A stretch of 64,000 nt of DNA from an uncultured Pseudomonadales bacterium (GCA_958296405.1 OY282519.1:558001-622000); one strand, 5' to 3'. Shown: positions 50,567 to 60,069, counted from the stretch's first letter. The notes: generated by a model from the letters alone, not told the origin. Numbers and translations are program-made.

Positions 50567-51586
50567 TCACAAGCTCGTCCAGTGCTGCATCGCCACGCTG
50601 CAAGGCAACGCATCCACACGCCAGTGCGCAGCCGCCCAAGCAAGCAGTTCGTCCACGGCGTCGATGGCCGGCGCCGCTTGGCCGAGCAGAGCGAGGGTGA
50701 TGCGCAGGTTGGCGGCGCCCTGCGCCGGCGCTGTGGCAAGAACCGCAGATGCAGCGTTGGCCTTGGAAAGCTTCGCGCCATCGCGCCCGACAACGACAGG
50801 AACGTGGAGATAGCGCGGCACCGCCAAGCCCAAGCGCTGCATCAGAAAGCGCTGGCGCGGCGTTTCGTCGAGCAAGTCAGCGCCACGCACGATGTCTGTC
50901 ACGCCAGCTTCGGCATCATCCACCACCACCGCAAGCGGATACGCGGCGTGCCCGTCGCGGCGACGGACGATGAAATCGCCAACGTCTGTGGCCAACCGCT
51001 GCGCGTGGCGGCCCTGCACGCGGTCGCGCCAAGCGACTTCCACATCCGGCACGCGAATGCGCAGGGCAACTTCCGTGCGGGAGGCAAGCCCCTCGCGCCG
51101 CCCTCCCATGCGAGGGGCAGGCCCCTCGCGCCCCTCTCCCATGCGAGGGGCAAGCCCCTCGCGCTGCTCTTCCATGCGAGGGGCAAGCCCCTCGCGCTCC
51201 CCGGACCCATCCGCGCCATCGACCAAGCCACGGTGCCGGCACGTTCCGGGGTACACGCGCTGGCCACGCAGTTCGCGGCGCGAGCAGCGGCATCGAAAGC
51301 ATAGGGACTGGCGGCAGAGTTCGTCCAACGCCGCGCGATGGCGTTCCGTGTTGGCGCTCTGGTAGTTCACGGCGCCATCCCAGTGAAGGCCGTGGCTGTC
51401 GAGCGCCCGCAGGATGTCGTCAATGGCGCCGGGGGCGACGCGCGGCGCATCGAGATCATCGATGCGCAGCCGCCACATGCCACCGACGGCGCGGGCATCA
51501 AGGAAACTCGCCGTGGCGGTGACGAGGGAGCCTAAGTGCAGCGGGCCGGATGGCGTGGGCGCGAAGCGACCCACATAGCGGCCCAC
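50567..51586 (-). CDS. gluQ: Glutamyl-Q tRNA(Asp) synthetase with an inserted repeat segment
   Basis: 339 residues. It attaches glutamate to queuosine in tRNA-Asp. Seen: GRFAPTPSGPLHLGSLVTA (HIGH-type motif), zinc site CRCSRRELRGQRVYPGTCRH, VGDFIVRRRDGHAAYPLAVVVDDAEAGVTDIVRGADLLDETPRQ, and GAKLSKANAA (KMSKS-type). The family is usually ~290-300 residues; the excess is an in-frame insertion of about 40 residues (REGLAPRMEEQREGLAPRMGEG...) encoded by a 33-base tandem repeat at 51081-51204, between the zinc site and the RRRDG region. The remaining core is complete, so the enzyme may still fold. It follows dksA by 15 bases, the conserved dksA-gluQ operon. Confidence 0.93.
   Translation of the reverse strand: MGRYVGRFAPTPSGPLHLGSLVTATASFLDARAVGGMWRLRIDDLDAPRVAPGAIDDILRALDSHGLHWDGAVNYQSANTERHRAALDELCRQSLCFRCRCSRRELRGQRVYPGTCRHRGLVDGADGSGEREGLAPRMEEQREGLAPRMGEGREGPAPRMGGRREGLASRTEVALRIRVPDVEVAWRDRVQGRHAQRLATDVGDFIVRRRDGHAAYPLAVVVDDAEAGVTDIVRGADLLDETPRQRFLMQRLGLAVPRYLHVPVVVGRDGAKLSKANAASAVLATAPAQGAANLRITLALLGQAAPAIDAVDELLAWAAAHWRVDALPCSVAMQHWTSL
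51081..51204. repeat. 33-base palindromic tandem repeat inside gluQ
   Basis: About 3.75 units of 33 bases, each with CATGCGAGGGGCAAGCCCC or a one-base variant, in register at 51107, 51140 and 51173. The junction of units forms a perfect 9-base inverted repeat around a central AA (GCGAGGGGC / GCCCCTCGC). All units keep the gluQ frame. A 13-base match, CGAGGGGCTTGCC, occurs in reverse orientation at 57367, outside gluQ, which points to a mobile or REP-like palindrome. There are no spacers, so it is not a CRISPR. Confidence 0.85.
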
Positions 51587-51601
51587 GCGACCGCTCCGCC
51601 C

Positions 51602-52099
51602 TTAGGCGTGGATCTGCCGCTCGCGCAGCTCGGAAAGCGCCTTGCAGTCCACGCATTGGGTGGCGGTCGGGCGCGCCTCTAGGCGTCGCAAGCCGATTTC
51701 CACGCCGCATGTGTCGCAGAAGCCATAGTCGTCTTTGTCGATGCGCTCCAAGGTGTCGGCAATTTTCTTGATGAGTTTGCGCTCCCGATCCCGCGTCTTG
51801 AGCTCGATGCTGAACTCCTCCTCTTGGGTGGCGCGGTCCGCAGGGTCTGGGAAGTTGGCGGCTTCGTCTTGCATGTGGCTCACGGTGCGGTCCACTTCCT
51901 CCATCAGTTCCCGCCGCCAGCTCATCAGAATGCCGCGGAAGTGCTCCAACTGCTCGGCGCACATGTACTCTTCGCCTTCCGCCGGCGCGTAGGGCGTGTA
52001 ATTCCTGAACAAAGACGCCGCGCCGCGAGGTTGCGTGGCGGATTGTTGCGACGGTTTGAGTCCGGTCAGGGCGTCGTCTGCCGACATCGGTGTTTCCAA
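51602..52099 (-). CDS. dksA: RNA polymerase-binding transcription factor DksA
   Basis: 165 residues; the ATG at 52099 is used and one at 52087 is possible. DksA enters the RNA-polymerase secondary channel and acts with ppGpp on rRNA promoters. Seen: a coiled coil with tip DPADRA (the conserved D-x-x-D-x-A), DYGFCDTCGVEIGLRRLEARPTATQCVDCKA with the four-Cys zinc finger, and a charged N-terminal helix. It is divergent from sfsA with 65 bases between starts, and leads into gluQ. Confidence 0.96.
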   Translation of the reverse strand: METPMSADDALTGLKPSQQSATQPRGAASLFRNYTPYAPAEGEEYMCAEQLEHFRGILMSWRRELMEEVDRTVSHMQDEAANFPDPADRATQEEEFSIELKTRDRERKLIKKIADTLERIDKDDYGFCDTCGVEIGLRRLEARPTATQCVDCKALSELRERQIHA

Positions 52100-52164
52100 G
52101 CGCCGAGTTGATTCTTCCGAAGGCCGCGTAACCTACCAGAACATCCTTTTGTTGGCCACACGCG

Positions 52165-52866
52165 ATGCGCTTTCATCCACCCCTCGCGCAAGGGGTATTG
52201 GTTCGCCGCTACAAGCGCTTTCTGGCGGATGTCGAGATTCCCAGCCGAGGGGTCGTCACCATGCACTGCGCCAACACCGGCGCCATGACCGGCTGCGACG
52301 CGCCCGGCAGCCGCGCGTGGTTTTCGACGTCGGCGAACCCCAAGCGCAAGTACCCACACAGCTTGGAGCTAGTCGAGACCGAAGGGCCCTCCGGCGGCAT
52401 GATCTGCGTCAACACCGCGCGCGCCAACGCGGTGGTGGGCGAAGCCCTCGATGGCGGGCGCATCCAAGCATTGGCCGGCGCGCCGGTGCGCCGCGAGGCG
52501 CCCATTCCCGGCGAACGCGGCCGTTTCGACTTCGCCATCGGCGCCGCGCCAACAACCTACGTCGAGGTGAAGAGCGTGACGCTGTGTCGGGATGGCGTGG
52601 GCGCCTTTCCAGACGCCGTGAGCGAACGCGCCAAACGCCACGTCGAGGCATTGGCGCGGCAAGCCGCCAGCGGCGCGCGGGCAGCGCTGCTGTTCTGCGC
52701 GCCGCACACCGGCGTGCGCGCCGTCACCGCGGCCGACGACATCGACCCAGACTACGCCGCGGCGCTGCGCGGCGCCGCGGCCGCCGGCATCATGGTGCTC
52801 GCCTATAGCTGCGTGGTGACGCGGCAGGAAGTGACCTTGCGCAGCGCTCTGCCCGTGCTGCTTTAG
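52165..52866 (+). CDS. sfsA: Sugar fermentation stimulation protein homologue SfsA
   Basis: 233 residues. SfsA is a DNA-binding, nuclease-like (restriction-endonuclease fold) protein first linked to maltose metabolism. Seen: LVRRYKRFLADVE, TMHCANTGAMTGCDAPGSRAWFSTSANPKRKYPHSLELVE, FDFAIG...YVEVKSVTLCRDGVGAFPDAVSERAKRHVEAL, with the conserved catalytic-like Asp/Glu/Lys residues. The start ATGCGCTTTCATCC directly follows a short divergent promoter region shared with dksA. The sfsA-dksA pairing is common in Gammaproteobacteria. Confidence 0.93.
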   Translation: MRFHPPLAQGVLVRRYKRFLADVEIPSRGVVTMHCANTGAMTGCDAPGSRAWFSTSANPKRKYPHSLELVETEGPSGGMICVNTARANAVVGEALDGGRIQALAGAPVRREAPIPGERGRFDFAIGAAPTTYVEVKSVTLCRDGVGAFPDAVSERAKRHVEALARQAASGARAALLFCAPHTGVRAVTAADDIDPDYAAALRGAAAAGIMVLAYSCVVTRQEVTLRSALPVLL

Positions 52867-52944
52867 GCCAAGAGCGGAGCGGCGAGCGCCGGCTTCGCCA
52901 AGTAGTTGGCGTGGGCAAGCGGGCGGCATGAGCACGCCGCCGCG

Positions 52945-53937
52945 TCAGCCCGGAAACGCGCTCCGCACGGATTGATAGCTTGCGGCGGTCGGCAACCGCG
53001 CTCCCACTGTGGCGACCAGTTGCGCCGCCGCGTAGTTCGCAAAGCGCGCCGCCTCGAAGGGTGAACTGCCGCGCGCGAGGGCATGGAGGCAGGCGCCGGC
53101 AAACATGTCGCCGGCGCCAGTCGTGTCCAAGGCTTCAACCTTGTAGCCGAGCACATGGCGACGGCCCTCAGGCGTCACCGCCAAGCTGCCGGCGCCGCCT
53201 AGGGTGATGAACAGCAACGGAGCGATGTCGCGCAGTTCGTTCGCCGCCAAGTCCACGCGGTCCGTGCCGCACCATGTGAGCGCTTCTTCCTCGTTGCAGA
53301 AGAGCAGCTGCAGGCCATCGCCCAGCATGGCTTCCATGTTCTCCCGAAACGACTCCACCATCGTCGGATCTGAGAGGGTCATGCTCGTGCGCACCCTTGC
53401 CTCCTCGGCGACCTCGCGGGCGCGGATGGCGGCGCCGCGCCGGGTGACGGATGAAGCGAGGTAGCCTTCCATGTAGAGATAGCGCGAACGCCGCAGCGCA
53501 ACGGGGTCGATGTCGCTGGCGTCGATGTCGTCCGACGCGCCCAGAAACGTGTTCATGGAACGTTCCGCGTCGGGCGTGACGAGCACGAGGCAACGCCCGG
53601 TGATGCCGGGTGCCGCCGGGTCGTGCGGCCGCGTGTCCACGCCAGCTGCGCCGATGTCCCCCAGAAAGTACTCCCCAGCCTCATCTCCGGCCACGCGGCA
53701 CGAGTAGTGCGACGCACCGCCGAATCCACACGTCGCAATGGCCGTGTTCGCTGCGGAACCGCCGCACATCCGCTTCGCCGGCGGGCGTTCAAGGGCTTCC
53801 AACAGCGCCATGAGGCGGGGTTCATCCACCAGCGTCATGTGCCCTTTGGCGACGCCGTGGCGACGCAGCCAGCCATCGTCCACGGTGTATTCGGTGTCGA
53901 CGAGGGCCGCGCCCACGCCGTAGACGTCATAGCTCAT
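52945..53937 (-). CDS. PfkB-family sugar kinase, adenosine kinase-like
   Basis: 330 residues from the ATG that overlaps the hemL stop (ATGA), so translation is coupled. Seen: [49 protein letters not shown], and [19 protein letters not shown] with the catalytic Asp and the anion hole. The layout with [10 protein letters not shown] is that of adenosine kinase-like bacterial PfkB enzymes. It phosphorylates a sugar or nucleoside, most likely adenosine or a related ribose; adenosine kinase would complement the exported purine module. A PfkB kinase directly after hemL is not a functional link I recognise. Confidence 0.87.
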   Translation of the reverse strand: MSYDVYGVGAALVDTEYTVDDGWLRRHGVAKGHMTLVDEPRLMALLEALERPPAKRMCGGSAANTAIATCGFGGASHYSCRVAGDEAGEYFLGDIGAAGVDTRPHDPAAPGITGRCLVLVTPDAERSMNTFLGASDDIDASDIDPVALRRSRYLYMEGYLASSVTRRGAAIRAREVAEEARVRTSMTLSDPTMVESFRENMEAMLGDGLQLLFCNEEEALTWCGTDRVDLAANELRDIAPLLFITLGGAGSLAVTPEGRRHVLGYKVEALDTTGAGDMFAGACLHALARGSSPFEAARFANYAAAQLVATVGARLPTAASYQSVRSAFPG

Positions 53938-55223
53938 GCATGGACCCGCGCGAACGCGAGATCGGCGGCGGCGAGGGTGCTGGCAATCTCTTCGTCGCCA
54001 TGTGCGCCCGAGACGAAGGCCGCCTCGAACGCAGATGGCGCGAGATAGACGCCGGCGTCGAGCATGGCATGGAAGAATCTGCCATAACGCTCGCGGTCGC
54101 AGGCCATCACATCCGCAAATCCGCGCACCGCCGGCGCCGACGTGAAGAAGATGCTGAACATGCCGCACACCCGATTGACGCATACCGGCACTTGATGGCT
54201 TTGGGCGCGCGCCGCTAGGCCGTCCGCCAGTGTCTGCGTGTTCGCTGCCAAGTGCGTGTAGAACGCTTCGTCCAGGGCATCGAGCATGCTGATGCCGGCC
54301 GCGGTCGCCAACGGATTGCCAGACAGCGTGCCGGCTTGGTAAACGGGGCCGTCGGGCGCTAGATGATCCATGATCTCTGCGCGTCCGCCCAGCGCCGCGA
54401 CCGGCAGGCCGCCGCCGATGACTTTGCCAAGCGTCACGAGATCTGCAACAACGCCGTGGAGGGCCCCGGCGCCCTCCGGCCCGACGCGAAATCCGGTCAT
54501 CACCTCGTCGAAGATGAGCAACGCGCCGACTCGCTCAGTGGCCTCGCGGAGGCCCGGGAGAAAGTGAGCATCGGGGGGCACGCATCCCATGTTGCCGGCC
54601 ACCGGTTCCACGATGACGGCGGCGATGGCGTCTCTGTGCCGGCGCAGCACCGCGTCCACCGTGTCCATGTCGTTGTAGGGCAAGGACAGTGTATTGCGCG
54701 CCACCGCCGCCGGCACGCCGGCGGAATCCGGCATCCCCAGCGTCAGCGCCCCGCTGCCGGCCTTCACCAGCAGGGCATCCGAGTGGCCGTGGTAGCAGCC
54801 ATCGAACTTCACGATGAGATCGCGGCCGGTGAAGCCCCGCGCCAAGCGCAGCGCCGTCATCGTCGCTTCAGTGCCGGAGTTGACCAGCCGCGCCTTCTCG
54901 ATGGCCGGCACACGAGCCACCAAGCGTTCGGCCATTTCCACTTCCCCCTCAGTGGGTGCGCCGAAGCCCAGGCCGGCGGCAGTTTGGCGCTGCACGGCCT
55001 GCACCAGCGGGGCAAAGCCGTGGCCTCGCACCATGGGGCCCCATGCGCCGACATAGTCGATGTAGCGGTTGCCGTCCACATCGACCAAATGGGCGCCCTG
55101 CGCGGATTCGAAGAACACCGGCGAGCCGCCGACGCCCTTGAAGGCCCGCACTGGCGAATTGACGCCGCCTGGCATCACCGCTGCTGCGCGCCGCAGCAGG
55201 CGCTCGGACTTGTCGCGATGCAT
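53934..55223 (-). CDS. hemL: Glutamate-1-semialdehyde 2,1-aminomutase
   Basis: 429 residues. It forms 5-aminolevulinate for heme. Seen: [129 protein letters not shown] with the PLP Lys. Start is ATG 55223 with a G-rich RBS; five earlier codons from GTG are possible. It belongs to a run clc-hemJ-hemL-kinase, in which the downstream hemJ is also a heme enzyme. Confidence 0.96.
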   Translation of the reverse strand: MHRDKSERLLRRAAAVMPGGVNSPVRAFKGVGGSPVFFESAQGAHLVDVDGNRYIDYVGAWGPMVRGHGFAPLVQAVQRQTAAGLGFGAPTEGEVEMAERLVARVPAIEKARLVNSGTEATMTALRLARGFTGRDLIVKFDGCYHGHSDALLVKAGSGALTLGMPDSAGVPAAVARNTLSLPYNDMDTVDAVLRRHRDAIAAVIVEPVAGNMGCVPPDAHFLPGLREATERVGALLIFDEVMTGFRVGPEGAGALHGVVADLVTLGKVIGGGLPVAALGGRAEIMDHLAPDGPVYQAGTLSGNPLATAAGISMLDALDEAFYTHLAANTQTLADGLAARAQSHQVPVCVNRVCGMFSIFFTSAPAVRGFADVMACDRERYGRFFHAMLDAGVYLAPSAFEAAFVSGAHGDEEIASTLAAADLAFARVHA

Positions 55224-55240
55224 ATGGAGCCCCCGCACCT

Positions 55241-55663
55241 CTAAAAGGGCTTCACCACGGCGAGGATGGCGATGGCGACCAAGAGCACCGCCGGAGCTTC
55301 GTTCAACCAGCGGTAGAAGCGATGGCTGCGGACATTCTCGTCATCTGCGAACAGTCTCACGAGGCGCCCGCAATAGCCATGATAGCCGTACAGCGCGAGC
55401 GCCAACACGACCTTCACCCACAACCACGCCGCGTTCGCGTAAGCATCCCACGCGAGCGCCACAAGCCAAACGCCAAACACCGCGGCCAAGGCCGCCGACG
55501 GCGTCATGATGGAACGGTACAACTTGCGCTCCATCACCTTGAAGCGCTCGATGCCGGCTTGGTCCTCGGTCATGGCGTGATAAACGAACAGCCGTGGCAG
55601 ATAGAAGAGGCCCGCAAACCACATGACCACGAAGATGATGTGAAAAGCCTTGATCCAGAGCAT
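55241..55663 (-). CDS. hemJ: Protoporphyrinogen IX oxidase HemJ
   Basis: 140-residue inner-membrane protein with four hydrophobic helices. [31 protein letters not shown] carries the conserved His and the LPRLFVYH motif, and [22 protein letters not shown] the conserved Lys region. It oxidises protoporphyrinogen IX in late heme synthesis. Its start overlaps the CLC stop by one base (TGATG), and its stop lies 17 bases from hemL. The pairing of hemJ and hemL in one operon is sensible for heme supply. Confidence 0.93.
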   Translation of the reverse strand: MLWIKAFHIIFVVMWFAGLFYLPRLFVYHAMTEDQAGIERFKVMERKLYRSIMTPSAALAAVFGVWLVALAWDAYANAAWLWVKVVLALALYGYHGYCGRLVRLFADDENVRSHRFYRWLNEAPAVLLVAIAILAVVKPF

Positions 55664-57354
55664 CAGTGGCCCGTCAGGTAGGCGTCGATGTCCGCGCGGG
55701 CAAGCACGCCGATGACGGCGCCACCGGCGCCGCGGCCCTCGCGCCGCACGCAGAGCGCCTCCACGCCAGCCGCGTTGAGCCGTGCCCGCGCCTCCAACAG
55801 CGTCGCGCCACTGTCGATGAAGGCGCTCGGCGCCAAGCTGGCGGGCGGCGCAGCGCCATCGACCCACGCGCCAACGCGCACGCCATCCGCGCCATCCAAC
55901 GCCACCCGCCAACGTGCCGCGGCGGCACCCAACGGCACGGTGTCCGACGCAGATTGGGGTGCGACGCGGCGATCCATGACGCTTGCCACCGCAACGCGCA
56001 ACAGGTGTTGCTCCGCCGGCGTGGACGGAAAGGCGAACCGATCCGGCCCCAACGCGGCGATGAATGCCCACGGTTGGCGGAATCCTTGGCGAGCGGTGGC
56101 GGTAGCGATGGCGACGATCAACATGGCCGGCAAGATGACCTGCATGTTCCCCGTGAGCTCCAACACAACGAGCAAGCCCGTCAACGGCGCATGCAGCGTC
56201 GCTGCGAGCATGGCACCCATGCCCAGCAAGGCGTAGAACACCGAAGGCGACACCCCGAATGGCGCCCATGCGGCGGCCACTTGGCCCAACAGCTCCCCAC
56301 CCACCGCGCCCATCACGAGCGTTGGCGCAATCACCCCCACCGGCAATCCGAGGCCAACGCAGGCGCTCGAAGCCACCAGCTTCGCCACCAAGATGACCAC
56401 CAATGCCGGCCACGCGATCTGTCCCAGCAGCGTCGCGTCCACCGCATCATAGCCCATGCCCATGATCGCCGGCGTTGCCAGCGCCGCGGCGCCAGTGATG
56501 ACGCCGGCGAGGCCGGCGCGCAGCCAGAACGGGCGCCGGCCAAGGCTGGCAAAGGCGCGCAATGCGGCCACGAACGCCGCCGCCAGCGCACCCAGCGCAC
56601 ATCCTGCCAATGCGACGATGGGTAGATCCAGCAAGGAGCGCATGGCCACGTCTTCCACGGCAAAGCTCTCCACATGCCCGAACGTCCAATGTCCCACCAC
56701 TTTGGCAGTGACGGCGGCGATCAGCACCGGGATGAAGGTGGCGACGGCGTACTCCATGAGCACGACTTCCAGCGCGAACACGACCCCGGCCAAGGGCGCG
56801 TTGAAGGAACAAGAGAGCGCCGCGGCAGCACCGCACGCCAACAGCACACGGGCGCTGTTCTGCGGAATCCGCAACCCACGCGCCAAGGCGCTCGCGCCGG
56901 CCGCACCCAAATGCACCGCCGGCCCCTCGGCTCCGCCGGAGAGGCCCGTGCCGAGCGCCGCGCTGCCCGCCAGATACTGCACCCCCGCGTTGACCAATGG
57001 CAGCCGCGCTTGGCCTTGGACGAGGTGCTCCAGCACATGGGACACACCGCTGCGCCGCCGCTTAGACGCGAGCGGCGACAGCAAAGCGCCAAGCAGGAGC
57101 GCCCCGGCAAGGGGCAATGCCACCCGCGCAGTCGGCGACAGATCGCTGAAGCCGCCGCCGGCGACGCGGCTGGCGATGTCGGTGGCGAATTCGATGGTGG
57201 CGAAAAAGGCGCTGACCACCAAGCTCGTCACGGCGCCGGCGGCAACAGCCAGCAACAATAGCAGCGGCCGCGCGCCGCCATCCGCCAAACGGTCGCGGAG
57301 CGCGTCAAGGGCCGGCGCGCGGGCCGCGCCGGAACGATTGCGTCGGGTGCTCAA
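55663..57354 (-). CDS. CLC-family chloride channel/exchanger with C-terminal CBS-like part
   Basis: 563 residues. Seen: GTGLSGGAEGPAVHLGAAGASALARGL, the GxSxGxEGP selectivity motif with the gating Glu (third position Ala rather than Arg or Lys), CGAAAALSCSFNAPLAGVVFALE, LGLPVGVIAPTLVMGAVGGELLGQ, MGMGYDAV, and LEARARLNAAGVEALCVRREG toward the end, a CBS-like half. Membrane helices number about ten to twelve. It moves chloride or exchanges it for protons. It is upstream of hemJ and hemL with overlapping frames; the shared transcript is odd but not informative. Confidence 0.9.
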   Translation of the reverse strand: MSTRRNRSGAARAPALDALRDRLADGGARPLLLLLAVAAGAVTSLVVSAFFATIEFATDIASRVAGGGFSDLSPTARVALPLAGALLLGALLSPLASKRRRSGVSHVLEHLVQGQARLPLVNAGVQYLAGSAALGTGLSGGAEGPAVHLGAAGASALARGLRIPQNSARVLLACGAAAALSCSFNAPLAGVVFALEVVLMEYAVATFIPVLIAAVTAKVVGHWTFGHVESFAVEDVAMRSLLDLPIVALAGCALGALAAAFVAALRAFASLGRRPFWLRAGLAGVITGAAALATPAIMGMGYDAVDATLLGQIAWPALVVILVAKLVASSACVGLGLPVGVIAPTLVMGAVGGELLGQVAAAWAPFGVSPSVFYALLGMGAMLAATLHAPLTGLLVVLELTGNMQVILPAMLIVAIATATARQGFRQPWAFIAALGPDRFAFPSTPAEQHLLRVAVASVMDRRVAPQSASDTVPLGAAAARWRVALDGADGVRVGAWVDGAAPPASLAPSAFIDSGATLLEARARLNAAGVEALCVRREGRGAGGAVIGVLARADIDAYLTGH

Positions 57355-57472
57355 AGCTCACTTGGTCGAGGGGCTTGCCCTAGCGCGGCGGGGCGAGTAT
57401 ACCCGCCCGTCCACGCGGCACACGCCGCGGCGCTGTCATCGCTGGCGGCGCGTCGCAGGCTCGGGGGCGCCT

Positions 57473-58162
57473 ATGCAGGCAGTCGAGGAACTCGCCGTCA
57501 TTTCGAGGCGGCGCGGCCGCAAGGCCATCGCCGTCGCCGGCTGCGCGGCACTGCTCACCATCGGCTATGCACTCGGCGCCCACATCGGCGAACCGGGCGC
57601 GCACCGCCCGGACGCCGCCGAAGCGAGCGGCCCAGCGCCGCCGATTGGGCCATTGGTCGCCTCGCCCGCGCAGTCGGTGACGGCCAGGGTCGAAGCCGGC
57701 GCCAACGAACGATTGCGGCGCACGGTGAAGGCGTTGCGGGACCGCATTGGCGCACTCGAGGAAGAACTGCGCTTCTATCAGCGCTTAGTCGCCCCTTCAG
57801 AAGCGCAACGGGGTTTTCACATCGCCGACTGGGCCGTGTCAAGCACCGAAACCCCCGCCGAATTTGCGTACAGTCTGCTGCTCACACAGATCGTGGACCG
57901 TCACCAGCCGATCGCCGGCGCCTTGCAAGTGGACATCGTGGGCGACCACGACGGCGCATCGAAGACGCTGCCCTTGCGCGACTTGGCCGTTGGCGGAGAC
58001 TATCCGACAGTGTTCGAGTTCTTGTACTTTCAGGACTTCAACGGCCGCATGACGCTGCCGGAGGGCTTCGCCCCGCGCCACATCGAGGTGGCGGCGCAGG
58101 TTGCGGATGCGGAGCAGCCACCGTGGAAGCGGGTGTTTGATTGGCGCGTGGAGGAGGAGTGA
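57473..58162 (+). CDS. DUF6776-like membrane-anchored protein
   Basis: 229 residues from the ATG after a 118-base divergent region. One N-terminal membrane segment (AIAVAGCAALLTIGYALGAHIG), then a Pro/Ala linker, a heptad-like coiled coil (ANERLRRTVKALRDRIGALEEELRFYQRLV), and a beta-rich C-terminal part (EFAYSLLLTQIVDRHQPIAGALQVDIVGDHDG..., FEFLYFQDFNGRMTLPEGFAPRHIEVAAQV). This fits DUF6776, a family I associate with bactofilin neighbourhoods. It lies one base before the bactofilin start, so the two are coupled and may assemble together in the envelope. Confidence 0.8.
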   Translation: MQAVEELAVISRRRGRKAIAVAGCAALLTIGYALGAHIGEPGAHRPDAAEASGPAPPIGPLVASPAQSVTARVEAGANERLRRTVKALRDRIGALEEELRFYQRLVAPSEAQRGFHIADWAVSSTETPAEFAYSLLLTQIVDRHQPIAGALQVDIVGDHDGASKTLPLRDLAVGGDYPTVFEFLYFQDFNGRMTLPEGFAPRHIEVAAQVADAEQPPWKRVFDWRVEEE

Positions 58163-58163
58163 C

Positions 58164-58583
58164 ATGTTCGGCAAATCCGGCAACACATCGCGGGAGACGA
58201 CCTTGGTCGCCCCCGACACCGTCGTGCGCGGCAGCGTCCGCTTTCGCGGGCGGGTGTATGTCAGCGGCCTCGTCGAGGGCGACATCAGCACGGAAGGCGA
58301 TGGCGAGGGGGCCTTGATCGTGAGCGTTGGCGGCCATGTGATCGGCGACGTCAACGTGCCGGTCGCCACCATTGCCGGCACCGTCGAGGGCAACATCGAT
58401 GCAAGCGAGCGGCTGGAAATCGCCGCTTCGGGCGTGGTGCACGGCAACATGCGGTATCACACCATCGAGATGCAGCTCGGCGCCACTGTTGTTGGCGAAC
58501 TTTCTCACCGCAAAGATGCCAAGGACAGCAAAGTTCACAAGCTTGAGCCCCGCGCCACGGAGCGGGACAGCGGCGCTCCATAG
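58164..58583 (+). CDS. Bactofilin (polymer-forming cytoskeletal protein)
   Basis: 139 residues from an ATG one base after the DUF6776 stop, with GAGGAGGAG upstream. The central beta-helix shows the repeating G-x-x-x-G-x-v pattern: VVRGSVRFRGRVYVSGLVEGDISTEGDGEGALIVSVGGHVIGDVNVPVATIAGTVEGNIDASERLEIAASGVVHGNMRYHTIEMQLGATVVGEL. It polymerises without nucleotides and shapes the envelope or positions proteins. The C-terminus is charged and disordered. Followed 36 bases later by erpA. Confidence 0.95.
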   Translation: MFGKSGNTSRETTLVAPDTVVRGSVRFRGRVYVSGLVEGDISTEGDGEGALIVSVGGHVIGDVNVPVATIAGTVEGNIDASERLEIAASGVVHGNMRYHTIEMQLGATVVGELSHRKDAKDSKVHKLEPRATERDSGAP

Positions 58584-58619
58584 CCCAACGATTCGCAGAC
58601 GCACAGGTACAATTGCAGC

Positions 58620-58952
58620 ATGGACATGCAGATCAGCCTTTCTAACCGCGCTGCGGCGAAAGTGGCAGCACTCCTCTTGGACGAAGGCAATGACAGCCTG
58701 AAGCTCCGCGTGTTCGTCACTGGCGGCGGCTGCAGCGGCTTTTCTTATGGGTTCACCTTCGACGAAGACATTGCCGCAGACGATGCCGTCATTGAGCGCG
58801 ATGGCGTCGCCATGCTGGTGGACGCAATGAGCTATCAATACCTCACCGGCGCCGAGGTGGACTACCGGGAAGATTTGCAGGGGGCGCAGTTCATCGTCGC
58901 CAACCCCAATGCCTCCGCCACCTGCGGCTGCGGCAACTCGTTCGCTATCTGA
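58620..58952 (+). CDS. erpA: Iron-sulfur cluster insertion protein ErpA
   Basis: 110 residues, the standard A-type carrier. Seen: [56 protein letters not shown] and [16 protein letters not shown] with the three conserved Cys (CSGF and CGCG). It hands Fe-S clusters to isoprenoid and respiratory enzymes. Its end overlaps the convergent anmK end by eight bases. Confidence 0.97.
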   Translation: MDMQISLSNRAAAKVAALLLDEGNDSLKLRVFVTGGGCSGFSYGFTFDEDIAADDAVIERDGVAMLVDAMSYQYLTGAEVDYREDLQGAQFIVANPNASATCGCGNSFAI

Positions 58953-60069
58953 GACGCGCCGGATAAAGCGCGCCAAGGGGCCGCGGCCCAGCGGCGCCCG
59001 TGGCGGCCGGGGCGTTGCCCGGCAGGCCATCGAGGAAGCGATGCGCGAGCCATGCGAAGGCCGCGGCTTCGATGGCGTCTCCATCAACGCCGAGTTCATC
59101 GCTGCTGCGCAGTGTCCGCGGCGCCAAGCGCCGCGCCAGACGGCGCATTAGATCACCGTTCAAGCGCCCGCCGCCGCAGGCGACCACCTCGACAGCGGCT
59201 GGCGCCCAAGTGCCAATGGCATCGGCCACGCTCGCCGCGGTGAACTCGGCGAGCGTGGCCTGCACATCGGTGGCGTCTTCGTCGCCATCAAGGCGCTGGC
59301 AGACATAATCCAAGTTGTAAAGCTCTTTGCCCGTGCTTTTTGGAGGCGACGCCTTGAGAAACGGGGCTTCCCGCAGCTTGTCCAAGAGGTGCGGCAACAC
59401 GGCGCCCTGCGCTGCCCATGCGCCATCGTCGTCAAAGTCCACCCCGCGGCGCACCCGCGCCCAAGCGTCCAGCAGCGCATTGCCGGGCCCCGTGTCGAAG
59501 CCCCGCGCATGCGCCTCGCCCGCCAACAGGGTGACGTTGGCGATGCCGCCGACGTTGAGGATCGCCCGGGGCGTGGCGGCGGCATCGAACAGCGCCGCAT
59601 GGAACAGCGGCACCAGCGGCGCGCCTTCGCCCCCGGCGGCCATGTCGCGACGGCGAAAGTCTGCGACCACGTCGATGCCTGCGATCTCCGCGATGCGGTT
59701 CGGATCGCCGATTTGCACGGTATAGGTTGGCGTGGCGCGGGGGCCGTGCCGGATGGTCTGGCCGTGGCTGCCGACTGCGGCAATGCGTCGGCCCTGCGCC
59801 AAGGAGCGCACCGCGCGGCCGATGAACTCGCCGAGTTCAGCATCGGCGCGCGCCATGCGATCCACCTCATCGGCGCCGGGGGCAGCCAGCGCGCGCAACT
59901 GCCCGGCAAGTGCCGTTGGCAGCGGCACGGTCATCGCTTCAAGAATGCGCGGCGGCGGCGCGGCGGCGTCGACGAGCGCCAAGTCCAAGCCGTCGACGCT
60001 GGTGCCGGAGATGGCTCCGATGTAAAGGGAGGGCCGTGACCTCGCCCGATGTTCGGCGCTGCCGCTCAA
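58945..60069 (-). CDS. anmK: 1,6-Anhydro-N-acetylmuramic acid kinase
   Basis: 374 residues. It cleaves the anhydro ring and phosphorylates anhMurNAc in cell-wall recycling. Seen: [19 protein letters not shown] (phosphate), [68 protein letters not shown] and [18 protein letters not shown]. The start overlaps the stop of the M23 peptidase gene (ATGA), so they are coupled; both act in peptidoglycan turnover. Confidence 0.94.
   Translation of the reverse strand: MSGSAEHRARSRPSLYIGAISGTSVDGLDLALVDAAAPPPRILEAMTVPLPTALAGQLRALAAPGADEVDRMARADAELGEFIGRAVRSLAQGRRIAAVGSHGQTIRHGPRATPTYTVQIGDPNRIAEIAGIDVVADFRRRDMAAGGEGAPLVPLFHAALFDAAATPRAILNVGGIANVTLLAGEAHARGFDTGPGNALLDAWARVRRGVDFDDDGAWAAQGAVLPHLLDKLREAPFLKASPPKSTGKELYNLDYVCQRLDGDEDATDVQATLAEFTAASVADAIGTWAPAAVEVVACGGGRLNGDLMRRLARRLAPRTLRSSDELGVDGDAIEAAAFAWLAHRFLDGLPGNAPAATGAAGPRPLGALYPARLR

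Noticed and set aside
51081-51204. Possible CRISPR array
   Set aside because: Units are contiguous with no unique spacers, and they stay in the gluQ frame; no cas genes are near.
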